The position numbers and the translations under genes are program-made. Source: Avispirillum sp959601495 (GTDB lineage Bacteria; Bacillota; Clostridia; Oscillospirales; CAG-272). Taken from it: a DNA stretch of 40,654 bases. The stretch covers positions 1 to 40,654 of the forward strand of contig CAUGPT010000018.1 in NCBI GenBank assembly GCA_959601495.1, read 5' to 3'. Positions 8,478 to 17,358 of this stretch are shown here, piece by piece. The notes beneath the pieces are model-generated. The model was given only the letters and a program-made list of their open reading frames with translations, was not told where the DNA came from and searched no databases. Numbering within the stretch: position 1 is the first letter of the stretch; each line of letters begins with the position of its first letter.

Positions 8478-8652
8478 GAAAGATACGGTTTGAAAAGTTG
8501 TACGCTGAGTAGATGAAAAGGAGATCCGGTTCGAATCCGGAGCAACCGCCATTACTGTATTTGAAAGACATATGTACACAGCCCGTGCCGAAACAAGCGG
8601 CGGCGCTGTGCGCTTTGGATGTTCATAAGTCAGGATACCTGCCATATCTTTC
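8478..8652 (+). promoter_or_regulatory. Cobalamin riboswitch aptamer
   Basis: The closing stem P1 pairs GAAAGATA (8478-8485) with TATCTTTC (8645-8652). Inside are the features of the cobalamin family: AAAAGGAGA followed by the CCGGTTCGAATCCGG arm, the junction ACCGCCATTACTGTA (with a small insertion compared with the usual CCGCCACTGTA), and the highly conserved 3' block AAGTCAGGATACCTGCC. A 141-base stretch to the start codon holds two small stems (8652-8687; 8687-8711) and a T-rich stretch at about 8720-8729, a possible expression platform that I cannot resolve by eye. By family knowledge, B12 binding would switch the downstream genes off. Confidence 0.88.
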
Positions 8653-8793
8653 GGTTCAACACGGCTTTGGTGTGAAGAGTGCAACCGACCCACTCCGCTT
8701 TTCTGCGGGTCAGGCTGCGCTTTTATTTTTGCCGTGCGTCCGAACCGACGATGCTATTCGCAGAGTATTCATCCGAACATTCAAGGAGGAAAA

Positions 8794-11700
8794 ATGAAAA
8801 AGAACGCAAAACGCTTTTTTGCCGCACTTCTCGCGGCAATACTGGCAGTGTCGGTACTGCCCGCGGCGGTCTTCGCCGACTCGCAGGCCGATCTTACCGT
8901 AAGCACCGCGGCGCAGCTGCGAAAATTTGCCGAAGATGTAAACGGCGGAAACCCGTACGAGGGCAAAACCGTAGCGCTTTCCGCCGACATTGATCTTGGC
9001 AGCGTGGAATGGACGCCTATCGGCACATCGTCGAAGGCATTCAAGGGCACGTTTGACGGCGGCTATCATATCGTAAGCGGCCTCAGCATCACTTCCGGCT
9101 CGGAAGCAGGTCTATTCGGTCTTGTAAGCTCCGGTACGATCAAAAATCTTGTGGTACGCGGCAGCGTAGAAGGCAGCAGCAGCATTGCGGGCATCGTCGG
9201 CAAGCTCTCAAACGGCAGAATCGAAAACTGCAGAAATGAAGCAGCTGTTTCCGGCGCCTCCGCGGTCGGCGGCGTTGTCGGAAACGTTGACGGCGACACT
9301 ACGGTCGAAAGCTGTGTAAACAAAGGCAGCGTCAGCGGCACAACGGGATACATCGGCGGCGTTACGGGTCAGCACTGGAGAGCGGGAACGGTCGAAAACT
9401 GCTACAACTCGGGCGCGGTCAGCGGTCCCGCCACGGTCGGCGGCGTTTCCGGCGGACACAAAGCAGCGTCCCCCACACTGAAAAACTGCCTTAATACGGG
9501 CATAGTCACAGACACCGCGGCGGCTCAAAACAACATCGGCGCCGTCATCGGCGGGTGCCGCGGCGGTTCATTCTCAAACTGCTTCTACATCAAGGGCACG
9601 GGCACCGATACAAAAGCGGGTGCCGAAGAGGTTGAGACCGTCAGCGCCGACAGACTCGGCGACGCGTTTGAGGACACCGACGGCGGCGTTGCCCTCAAAT
9701 GGGAAAAGAACGTTAAAGAAGATATCCCCGCAGAAACCTTCACCGAGCGCACAGAGCTTTCGGCAAAGCTTGCAAACTGCATAAAAAGCGCGATAAGCAG
9801 CAAAAAGGCCACGGCTGAAGTTGAAGGAACACTGCTGGGAGACCCATCGTACACCGCAGGCGCAAGCAGCACCGACACAGACTGGATGGCACTTGCAATG
9901 GGTCGTTTCGGTTGGCAGGACAGCACGGGCAAATATCAGTATATGTACGACGACGGTACGGGCTACGGCGACTATCTCGCCGCAATGAAAGCCTATATCG
10001 AAAAAACATATACCGAAAACAGCGGCATTCTGCACAGGGTAAAAGCCACAGAGTGGCACAGAGCGGTCGTTGCCGTCGCGGCACTTGAAGGCGATCCCGC
10101 AAACTTCGGCATATATAACGAATCGTCCATTGATCTTGTAGCCGACGGCAGCTACAACTGCGTCGTTAAAAGAGGTCCCGGCGCGCAGGGCATAAACGGC
10201 TGGATATGGGGACTTATCGCAATGGACGCAAAGCTTACCCCCGCGCCCGCGGACGCGAAGTACAGCCGCGAGACATTTATAACGGAAATACTTAAAATGC
10301 AGCTCGCGGACGGAGTCGGCGGCAACGAATACGGCGGTTGGGTGCTCGGCGGCTACGGCGCGTCCTCCGACATCGACATCACCGCAATGGCAATACAGGC
10401 TCTCGCGCCTTACTATAACGACGATACAGTCTACACCTATACAGATAAAGCAACCGGCAAAGAGGTTTCAAAAACGGTACGTCAGTGCGTAAACGAAGCA
10501 TTTGACCGCCTCGGCTCAATGCAGAACGCAAACGGCGGATTTACCTCATGGAATACAGAAAACGTTGAATCGATCGCGCAGGTAGTCGTGGCTCTCTGCT
10601 CAGTGGGTATCGATCCCGCAAAGGATGGGCGCTTTGTGACCGAGAGCGGCAAAACACTGCTCGACGCAATGCTCCGTTTCAGACTTCCGAACGGGGGCTT
10701 CCGCCACACGATCGACGGTCCCTGGAACTCCATGGCAAACGACCAGGCGACATACGCCCTCGTTTCATACTGGAGATTTGAAAACAGAATGCGCGCGCTT
10801 TACGATATGCGCACCGAGCTTTCTTCCGACACGGCGGCTGCCGTAGACGCTGTCGAAAGGGCAATAAGCGCCGCGGCGGATCCCGCGTCCCCCGACTACA
10901 AAGCGCAGCTCAAAGCAGCGCTTGCGGCTTTTTGTGCGGTTGATGAGAGCGAGCGCAGATATGTCAGAAACTACTCCTCCCTCGCGGAAGCTATCGAGCT
11001 TGTAGGAGGAAAGGCGGCGCTTGATACAAACGACGCATACATCGTTTCAATATCAATCACAAAAGCTCCCCTCAAGACCGTATACACCGAGGGAGAAAAG
11101 TTTGATCCCGCAGGCATGACCGTCACCGCGACGCTCAGCGACGGCACAACACGGGAAGCTGCAAACTACAAAATCGCGACCTCCGGTGCGCTCACCCTTT
11201 CGGACAGCGCCGTATATATCACCATGGGTCCGCTCAAGGCGTCCGTTACCGTAACGGTCAACGAGCTTATGCCCTGGGACGGCAAGGGTACCGAAGAGTC
11301 TCCCTACATAATAGACACTGCCGAAAAACTTGCGGCATTTTCCGAGCGCGTCAACTCCGGCAAGAGCACCGTCGGGCAGTATTTTGCCCTGGGCGCCGAC
11401 ATTGATCTTGCAAATGTCACATGGACTCCAGCAGGACGTACACCCAACCGTCGGTTTATGGGAACATTTGACGGTATGGGACATTCGATAAACAATATTA
11501 ATTCAAAGTTTTCCGGTCTGTTCTGCTACACCGGCAGCGGCGCCACCGTAAAGAACGTCTGCATCGCAAGCGGATCCATAGGCGCTTCAAACCTTTCGTT
11601 CATCGGCGCAGTCGTCGGCTGGAGCTACGGCAGCAACATTATAAACTGTGAAAACCGTGTTGACATCGTCTGCAGCGGCTGGAGCGGCGGCATCGTCGGA

Positions 11701-12993
11701 ACGGTCCGCGAGGGCGGCACGTCTACGATCACCGGCTGCATCAACAAAGGCAGCGTTACCGCAAGCGACAGCACCGCGGGCGGCATCGTAGGTCACCTGG
11801 GCGCAGGCAGCAACAATGTTACCGTATCCGGCTGCTACAATGTCGGTGCAATAACCGCAAAAGACGGCGCGGGCGGTATTATCGGCAGCATTCAGGGCAG
11901 CCACACAGTCAAAAACTGCTACAACAGCGCAAAAATCACCATGACGGGCAATCCTTTCCACGGCTACGGCGCCATAGCAGGCCTTCTGTCCTCCGACACC
12001 GAACTGCAGAACTGTTTTTACAACTCCGCCCTGACAGATCGCGGCATATACAACGGCAGCGACACGGCGATCGCAAAAACAGATGACGAAATGAAATCCT
12101 CCGAAACTCTTGCGCTTCTGGGCGAGGGCTTCAAAGCAGACCGCTATGCCCTTGTAAACGGCGGCTATCCGCTGGTATACTGGCAGAAGACCGAAGACGC
12201 CGACAAAATCGATAACGTTGTATCTCTTATTGACGCTGTCGGCACTGTCACCGAAGACAGCGCAGATAAGATAAACGACGCCCGAAACGCATTTGACAAT
12301 CTCGACGAGAGTCTTCACGGCTATGTTTCAAATCTGCCCGCGCTTGAGGCGGCAGAAGAGGCGCTTCGAGCCATCCGGACCCTTGCCGAGGCAAGATCCG
12401 CCGCCGTCTCCCGGCTTGAGAGCTACAAAAACAAAGAAGACTACAGAAGCGAGGAGCAGGCAGCTCTTGCCGACATGATAGAAGAGGGCAAAGCTGCGAT
12501 AGGCGCGGCAAAGGATACAGAAGAAGTCGCTGCGGCGCTCAAAGCGGCAAAAGAGAAGATAGACACTCTCAAGACCGACAGCCGTCTCAGCATTGAAGAA
12601 GCTGCCGCCGACGTTCGCAAAAAGATAAGCGGCATCGGCAAGGTCACCATCGACAGCAAAGACGCGATCCTCGGCGCGAGAAGCGCATACAACGCCCTGC
12701 CCGACGAGGCAAAGGAGCTTGTCGATAACTACGACGTGCTCGAAGCCATAGAAAAGGCACTTGCCGAAATTGAAGCGGCATCAAAGCCCGCCGACCCCGA
12801 CAAGGACAAGAGCGGCGACAAAAAGGACGAGAATGCAAAGACCCCCTCCGATAATACGGACAAGGTCGAGGACAAAAACAATCCCAAAACCGGCGACAGT
12901 CTGTATATCACCTCCATCGTGCTCATGGCAGCAGTCGCAATGTGCACGATAGTATTTACGCTCCGCAAAAAGGACGGCAAAAAAGCCGAGTAA
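8794..12993 (+). CDS. Giant wall-anchored protein with GLUG repeats and intrinsic-factor-like alpha/alpha barrel
   Basis: A 1399-residue secreted protein, the first gene behind the cobalamin riboswitch. In order: signal peptide (1-28); GLUG-type beta-helix repeats (about 35-330); an alpha/alpha-barrel domain of the prenyltransferase/terpene-cyclase-like fold that includes the alpha domain of intrinsic factor and transcobalamin (about 350-670; KATEWHR, QGINGWIWGLIA, DITAMAIQALAPY); a short helical module (CAVDESERRYVRNY); a bacterial Ig-like domain (about 748-820); a second GLUG beta-helix (825-1120); helical repeats; a Lys/Asp-rich linker; and a sortase signal NPKTGD (1363-1368) with a hydrophobic segment and basic tail. 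Start chosen at the ATG after AAGGAGG. The same barrel occurs in the third gene. I infer a surface B12-binding or tethering role; adhesion through the GLUG parts is possible. Confidence 0.88.
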   Translation: MKKNAKRFFAALLAAILAVSVLPAAVFADSQADLTVSTAAQLRKFAEDVNGGNPYEGKTVALSADIDLGSVEWTPIGTSSKAFKGTFDGGYHIVSGLSITSGSEAGLFGLVSSGTIKNLVVRGSVEGSSSIAGIVGKLSNGRIENCRNEAAVSGASAVGGVVGNVDGDTTVESCVNKGSVSGTTGYIGGVTGQHWRAGTVENCYNSGAVSGPATVGGVSGGHKAASPTLKNCLNTGIVTDTAAAQNNIGAVIGGCRGGSFSNCFYIKGTGTDTKAGAEEVETVSADRLGDAFEDTDGGVALKWEKNVKEDIPAETFTERTELSAKLANCIKSAISSKKATAEVEGTLLGDPSYTAGASSTDTDWMALAMGRFGWQDSTGKYQYMYDDGTGYGDYLAAMKAYIEKTYTENSGILHRVKATEWHRAVVAVAALEGDPANFGIYNESSIDLVADGSYNCVVKRGPGAQGINGWIWGLIAMDAKLTPAPADAKYSRETFITEILKMQLADGVGGNEYGGWVLGGYGASSDIDITAMAIQALAPYYNDDTVYTYTDKATGKEVSKTVRQCVNEAFDRLGSMQNANGGFTSWNTENVESIAQVVVALCSVGIDPAKDGRFVTESGKTLLDAMLRFRLPNGGFRHTIDGPWNSMANDQATYALVSYWRFENRMRALYDMRTELSSDTAAAVDAVERAISAAADPASPDYKAQLKAALAAFCAVDESERRYVRNYSSLAEAIELVGGKAALDTNDAYIVSISITKAPLKTVYTEGEKFDPAGMTVTATLSDGTTREAANYKIATSGALTLSDSAVYITMGPLKASVTVTVNELMPWDGKGTEESPYIIDTAEKLAAFSERVNSGKSTVGQYFALGADIDLANVTWTPAGRTPNRRFMGTFDGMGHSINNINSKFSGLFCYTGSGATVKNVCIASGSIGASNLSFIGAVVGWSYGSNIINCENRVDIVCSGWSGGIVGTVREGGTSTITGCINKGSVTASDSTAGGIVGHLGAGSNNVTVSGCYNVGAITAKDGAGGIIGSIQGSHTVKNCYNSAKITMTGNPFHGYGAIAGLLSSDTELQNCFYNSALTDRGIYNGSDTAIAKTDDEMKSSETLALLGEGFKADRYALVNGGYPLVYWQKTEDADKIDNVVSLIDAVGTVTEDSADKINDARNAFDNLDESLHGYVSNLPALEAAEEALRAIRTLAEARSAAVSRLESYKNKEDYRSEEQAALADMIEEGKAAIGAAKDTEEVAAALKAAKEKIDTLKTDSRLSIEEAAADVRKKISGIGKVTIDSKDAILGARSAYNALPDEAKELVDNYDVLEAIEKALAEIEAASKPADPDKDKSGDKKDENAKTPSDNTDKVEDKNNPKTGDSLYITSIVLMAAVAMCTIVFTLRKKDGKKAE

Positions 12994-13022
12994 GCCGCAA
13001 TCTGCCGATTCTGCAAAAGACA

Positions 13023-13056
13023 GGCTTCCCGCACTGCAAAGGCAGCGCGGGAAGCC
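13023..13056 (+). other. Strong intercistronic hairpin
   Basis: GGCTTCCCGC pairs perfectly with GCGGGAAGCC, with an inner CTGC-AAAG-GCAG stem, in the 108-base gap between the first two genes of the cobalamin operon. Only TTACC follows, so full termination is unlikely. It may tune the level of the first gene relative to the rest through partial termination or mRNA stabilisation. Confidence 0.6.
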
Positions 13057-13101
13057 TTACCGTAATTCACAAAGCACAAATAACACACAGGAGACGCTTC
13101 C

Positions 13102-14895
13102 ATGAAGACAGGAAAGCTTGCAAAAATAATATTTTGCATTTGCCTAATAGTATCGCTGTGCATTCCCGCCGCCATGCCCGCGAAGGCCGCGTCGGGTCCC
13201 ACCGTTACAACAACGCTTACGGACGGCGCCGTCCAAAAGGGCAGCCGCAAAACATTTGACGTATGGGCAAAAAGCGCCTCCGGCAAGAAAATAGACTCAT
13301 CGGTCACACTGAATGGTCAGCCTGTCAGCCACACATGGGACGACAGCGAAAAAACGAGCTACACCCTTGTATTTACAAAAGAGGGTGAAAACACAGTCAC
13401 CGTATCCGCCGAGGACGGCGGAAAGAAAAAAGAAATAACATACCGTATCATATACAAAAAAGCCGCAGCGGGAGAAAAGATCGGCAGCGCCGTTTGGTGC
13501 GTCGAGGGCTTCACACTGGGCAGCGGCTACATAATCCCCCCGACCGAAGCGCCCGTATACGAGGGCGAGACCTCCGCGGAGCAGCTTCTGCGTCTGCTCT
13601 CGGAAAACGGTTTTAACGCATACTACGGCGGCAGTGTGAGATCCGCGTTTTATCTTGCTTATATCGCGGACGGCACGCGCACGCAGCAGAAATACAACGG
13701 ATACCAAAGAAGCGCCGCGCCCGCAGCGCCGCGCTCGCTTAACATAAATGTTTCGATCCCCTCAGTGCTTTCCCCGCATCTCTCGGCGACAATGAACTAT
13801 TTTGAACCGGAGGAGTACGCAGAGAACGGCGGATGCCTCGGAGAGTTTATCATCACAAACGGCTCCGGCTGGATGTACTGCGTAAATAACAATTTTCCGA
13901 ACGTTGGCTTTGCCGACACATATCTTTCGGACGGCGACGTGGTCCGCGTGCAGTTCACTCTCGGCTACGGCGCGGATATAGGCGGCGCGGGCGCCATCGG
14001 CGGCACTATCCCCGGTGCGGGCGCACAGCCTGCGGGATACTACTCCGCAGCTAATAAAGATACTCTTACAAAAGCAATTTGCGCCGCGCGCGCATCAGGG
14101 CTTATGAGCCGTTCCAACGTGAAAAGCGCATATGACTCAGCGCTCGCCGCTGCCGAAAAGCTGAACGCTTCGCAAAGCGAAGCGGACTCCGCCGCGGCAG
14201 CACTTAACCGCGCTCTGCAAAACCCCTCCTCCGACACGCAGCAAAGCTCGCAGACTCCCTCGGGCAGTGCGGGCAGCGCGTCCTCCGGCAGCTCCTCCCC
14301 CGCAAGCGGCGGCAGCCAATTCAGCCAAAGCTCCGGCGGCAGCGGCGGCGCCTCCCGGGGTTCCGACACACCGACAAATGCGGGAAATGGCGGCGGCAGC
14401 ACTTCGGACGGTGACAAAACGGCGCACGGCACCGACGCGTCCGAAACAAAGTCGGACGATACCTCAGACAGCAGTACCGGCAGAGAGCCCGCGGATAATC
14501 AAGACGGCGACGGCACCGACAGCGCCGAATCCGCCCGCCGCATGGCAGACGATAACGGCAGCACCGACAATGCTTCGGATGACGGCGACGAATCGGACGG
14601 CAGCAAAACGGCTGTCATTATCATATCCTGCGCCGCGGTCCTTGTTGCGGCACCCAGCGCCGCGGCAGCTTTGGTCTTTATACTGAAAAAGCTGAAGGCT
14701 GCAGAGCACGCAAAGATCGAATCTCTTTCGGAGAAAGCCGCGGCAGACACATCGGACGGCACGGAAGCGGGCAAAATTTCCGAAACGACCGATATCGGCG
14801 AAAGCCCCGAAGAAGCGAAAACTGCCGAAGAGTCGGATTCGGTCAATACAAAAAACAAAAATGAAAGCGCAAGCACCGATGAAAAAGACAGCTAA
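13102..14895 (+). CDS. Membrane-anchored DUF4430 (transcobalamin beta-domain-like) protein
   Basis: A 597-residue protein. It has a signal peptide (1-30), a small beta-rich Ig-like domain (about 32-118), and a DUF4430 domain at about 127-295 with the typical end GSGWMYCVNN then YLSDGDVVRVQFT. DUF4430 (Pfam PF14478) is the transcobalamin C-terminal-like family, the cobalamin-lid domain of intrinsic factor and transcobalamin. A helical stretch follows, then about 130 residues of Ser/Gly/Asp-rich low-complexity linker, a transmembrane helix at about 502-530, and a charged acidic tail inside the cell. The start follows AGGAG by eight bases. The stop lies inside the next gene. I infer it holds the beta domain at the cell surface to pair with a barrel protein of the same operon. 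Confidence 0.86.
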   Translation: MKTGKLAKIIFCICLIVSLCIPAAMPAKAASGPTVTTTLTDGAVQKGSRKTFDVWAKSASGKKIDSSVTLNGQPVSHTWDDSEKTSYTLVFTKEGENTVTVSAEDGGKKKEITYRIIYKKAAAGEKIGSAVWCVEGFTLGSGYIIPPTEAPVYEGETSAEQLLRLLSENGFNAYYGGSVRSAFYLAYIADGTRTQQKYNGYQRSAAPAAPRSLNINVSIPSVLSPHLSATMNYFEPEEYAENGGCLGEFIITNGSGWMYCVNNNFPNVGFADTYLSDGDVVRVQFTLGYGADIGGAGAIGGTIPGAGAQPAGYYSAANKDTLTKAICAARASGLMSRSNVKSAYDSALAAAEKLNASQSEADSAAAALNRALQNPSSDTQQSSQTPSGSAGSASSGSSSPASGGSQFSQSSGGSGGASRGSDTPTNAGNGGGSTSDGDKTAHGTDASETKSDDTSDSSTGREPADNQDGDGTDSAESARRMADDNGSTDNASDDGDESDGSKTAVIIISCAAVLVAAPSAAAALVFILKKLKAAEHAKIESLSEKAAADTSDGTEAGKISETTDIGESPEEAKTAEESDSVNTKNKNESASTDEKDS

Positions 14896-16777
14896 GCGTA
14901 TACTTTGCGCCGTACTTTGCCTCTCTGCGCTGCTGTCGCTTCCCTGCCCCGCTCACCTTGCGGCAGGCGGTGAGCGATCCGTCTCCGCCGACGAATTCAT
15001 GTCCGTGGCGCGGGGCATTGTCGACTGGAAAAAGTCCGACCTCGGCACGGACGACGGATACCTTATATGCGACAGTTTTCTCACCCTTGCCGGCACCACC
15101 CCCGGCGACTGGTATCCCATTGGTCTTGCAAGGCTCGGTATTGAGGATAACAGTGAGGCATACCTCGCCGTTATACGTGACGTAGTGGCGGAGCGCTACA
15201 AAACGCCCGAAAAGCTAAGCTCCGTAAAAGCAACCGAGTGGCACAGAATATCCCTTGCCGTTCTTGCCGCAGGGGGTGACCCCACAAATATGGGCACCGC
15301 CGACGACGGCAGCACCATAGATCTCATTGCCGACGGCACATATAACAGAGGCTATGCCGCGTCTCTCGGCAAGCAGGGCATAAACGGCTGGATATGGGGG
15401 CTTATCGCCCTTGACAGCATGCGATACGATGTCCCCGACGGCGCGTACTACACCCGTGACGATATTATAAAAGAGATCCTATGCCGTCAAAACCCCGACG
15501 GAGGTTTTTCCCTTATGGGAGAGGTCTCCGACCCCGATATTACGGCAATGGCGCTGCAGGCGCTCGCGCCGTACAAAAACAGCGAGACCGTTTACGTCTA
15601 TACACTGAAAGCCTCCGGAGAAAATGCCGAAAAGACCGTGTGGGAGGTCATTAACGAAGCCATCGACTGTCTCTCTGCCCTGCAGCTTGACACCGGGGAT
15701 TTCGAAAGCTGGGGCACCGAAAACGTTGAAAGCACCGATCAGGTCACGGTCGCCCTTTGCTCCCTCGGTATCGACCCTTTGAGCGACAGCCGTTTTATCA
15801 AAGGAGAAAATACTCTTTTTGACGGGATCATGCGCTACCGCATGGCGGACGGCGGCTTTGTCCACTCATATACCTATGACGAAGAAAATCCCACGTCCCT
15901 GCCGGATCAGTCGAACACGATGGCAGGCGAGCAAACGCTTTACACAATGGCGGCTCTTTGGCGCCTGTACAGCGGCAAACGCACGCTGTACGACTTTCGT
16001 CCCGAGCAGAGCGGCGCAATGCGCAGCCGCCTTTCGGAGCTTGACGTGCGTCTCGCGGGCATTACATCCGAGACGCCGAAGGACGAGCTGTATGCCATGC
16101 TTGAAAGCTACTGCTCCGTTCCCGAAAACGAGCGCAGTTATGTGAACAACTACCGCATTTTGTCAGACGCCGCAAAGACGGCGGGCATTGACATCGAAGC
16201 CGTCGACAAGGCGACCGAGACCGTTGAGAGTCCTGCCGACGAAAAAGGCGAAAGCAGTGAGATACGCTTCACCGAGTCCGACCGCGCGGCGGCTGACTCC
16301 CTGCCGGATAAGCTCTCGACAGAGCAGTATGTGCTTGTTGTAACTCTTACGGACAAGCTGCAGCGCTGCGCCGATTTTCCCGAGAAGGAATATTATATTG
16401 AAAAGCTGACCGCCGCAAAAGCGGCTATAGCATCAGTTCAGGAGGAGATTGACGGTCTGAACCGCGATATAAAGGAAAAACTGTATCCGTTTGAGGGTCT
16501 CGGTCTCAAAGACAAAAAAACGGTTGACGAAACAGTCAGCCGCTACAACGCCCTCTCCCCGTACGACCGCAAAAAGGTCGAGCGCTACGAGGACGTTATA
16601 AAATCAAAAACGAAGATAGACAACGAGCTTCGCGCCATAGTTATCTGCATAGTTCTCTGCTGTATTGCCGCAGCCTGCGCGGTATTCCTCGTGCGGCGCA
16701 TAAAGCGACGCCGCAGACGGCGCGAAGCGGAATTTGAAGAGCTTTGTAAAAAATACGCCGACGAGGACGACGAATAA
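14879..16777 (+). CDS. Membrane-anchored intrinsic-factor-like alpha/alpha-barrel protein
   Basis: A 632-residue paralogue of the barrel in the first gene. It has a signal peptide (about 1-28) and an alpha/alpha barrel at about 37-370 that shares the blocks VKATEWHR, QGINGWIWGLIA, DITAMA and GTENVES with the large protein. A helical module follows (CSVPENERSYVNNY, again shared), then a charged coiled-coil-like region with SRYNALSPYDRKKV, a transmembrane helix (about 585-607), and an RRRRR-rich cytoplasmic tail. It overlaps the previous gene by 17 bases. The start at 14879 makes the best signal peptide; ATG at 14861 is possible and neither has a clear ribosome binding site, which suggests translational coupling. 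Likely the membrane-tethered alpha-domain partner of the DUF4430 proteins. Confidence 0.85.
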   Translation: MKKTAKRILCAVLCLSALLSLPCPAHLAAGGERSVSADEFMSVARGIVDWKKSDLGTDDGYLICDSFLTLAGTTPGDWYPIGLARLGIEDNSEAYLAVIRDVVAERYKTPEKLSSVKATEWHRISLAVLAAGGDPTNMGTADDGSTIDLIADGTYNRGYAASLGKQGINGWIWGLIALDSMRYDVPDGAYYTRDDIIKEILCRQNPDGGFSLMGEVSDPDITAMALQALAPYKNSETVYVYTLKASGENAEKTVWEVINEAIDCLSALQLDTGDFESWGTENVESTDQVTVALCSLGIDPLSDSRFIKGENTLFDGIMRYRMADGGFVHSYTYDEENPTSLPDQSNTMAGEQTLYTMAALWRLYSGKRTLYDFRPEQSGAMRSRLSELDVRLAGITSETPKDELYAMLESYCSVPENERSYVNNYRILSDAAKTAGIDIEAVDKATETVESPADEKGESSEIRFTESDRAAADSLPDKLSTEQYVLVVTLTDKLQRCADFPEKEYYIEKLTAAKAAIASVQEEIDGLNRDIKEKLYPFEGLGLKDKKTVDETVSRYNALSPYDRKKVERYEDVIKSKTKIDNELRAIVICIVLCCIAAACAVFLVRRIKRRRRRREAEFEELCKKYADEDDE

Positions 16778-16800
16778 AGAGAAAAGGGGGGAGACGCCGC

Positions 16801-17358
16801 ATGAGAAAGGACATTATAGCGATATTCGCCATAGTGCTTATAGTCGCCGTTGTTATAAGCGGCACGGAGATACAGTCCGTGGACGAATACTATCTTACGC
16901 ACATAGACGATATTACACCCGACAGCGAAACCGTAACGCTCAGTATCCGCTGCGATACAGTCCTCGACAATTACGGCGATCTCGACCCCGCGCTTCGCTC
17001 CGACGAATTCGTTCCGCCGGACGGCGTTATACTTGCGCCCACAGAATATGTTCTGCGCCCGGGGGACACGGTTTTTGACATTCTCGACCGCGCCCTGAGA
17101 CACAACAAAATACAGATGGAATATCAGGGCGCCGATGAAAACAGCTACGGCAGCGTGTATATTCAGGGCATACACTACCTGTATGAATTTTCCTGCGGAC
17201 CGCTTTCGGGCTGGATGTACCGCGTGGACGGAGAATTTCCCAATTACGGCTGCTCGAAATACGAGCTTTCCGACGGGCAGAATATAGAATGGGTCTACAC
17301 CTGCAATTTGGGCAAGGATGTCGGCTGCGAATGGACGGAGGAGGATATGCAGAGATGA
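16801..17358 (+). CDS. Small membrane-tethered DUF4430 protein
   Basis: A 185-residue protein with an uncleaved N-terminal membrane helix or signal anchor (about 5-20) and then almost only a DUF4430 domain (about 75-175). It shows the hallmark LSGWMYRVDGEFPNYGC, then YELSDGQNIEWVYT and the closing NLGKDVG. It is the minimal version of the beta domain in the 597-residue protein. The ribosome binding site is a strong AAGGGGGGAG. Its last bases overlap the start of the ECF T gene (ATGA), so it is translated together with the transporter, which suggests it is the component closest to the importer. By analogy with transcobalamin it may cap cobalamin held by a barrel protein. Function inferred. Confidence 0.87.
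   Translation: MRKDIIAIFAIVLIVAVVISGTEIQSVDEYYLTHIDDITPDSETVTLSIRCDTVLDNYGDLDPALRSDEFVPPDGVILAPTEYVLRPGDTVFDILDRALRHNKIQMEYQGADENSYGSVYIQGIHYLYEFSCGPLSGWMYRVDGEFPNYGCSKYELSDGQNIEWVYTCNLGKDVGCEWTEEDMQR

Noticed and set aside
8483..8548. Possible tRNA, because of a perfect T-arm-like sequence (TCCGG, TTCGAAT, CCGGA) followed by CCA
   Set aside because: No anticodon arm or full acceptor stem can be formed, and the arm is explained by the cobalamin riboswitch whose closing stem and conserved 3' block flank it.
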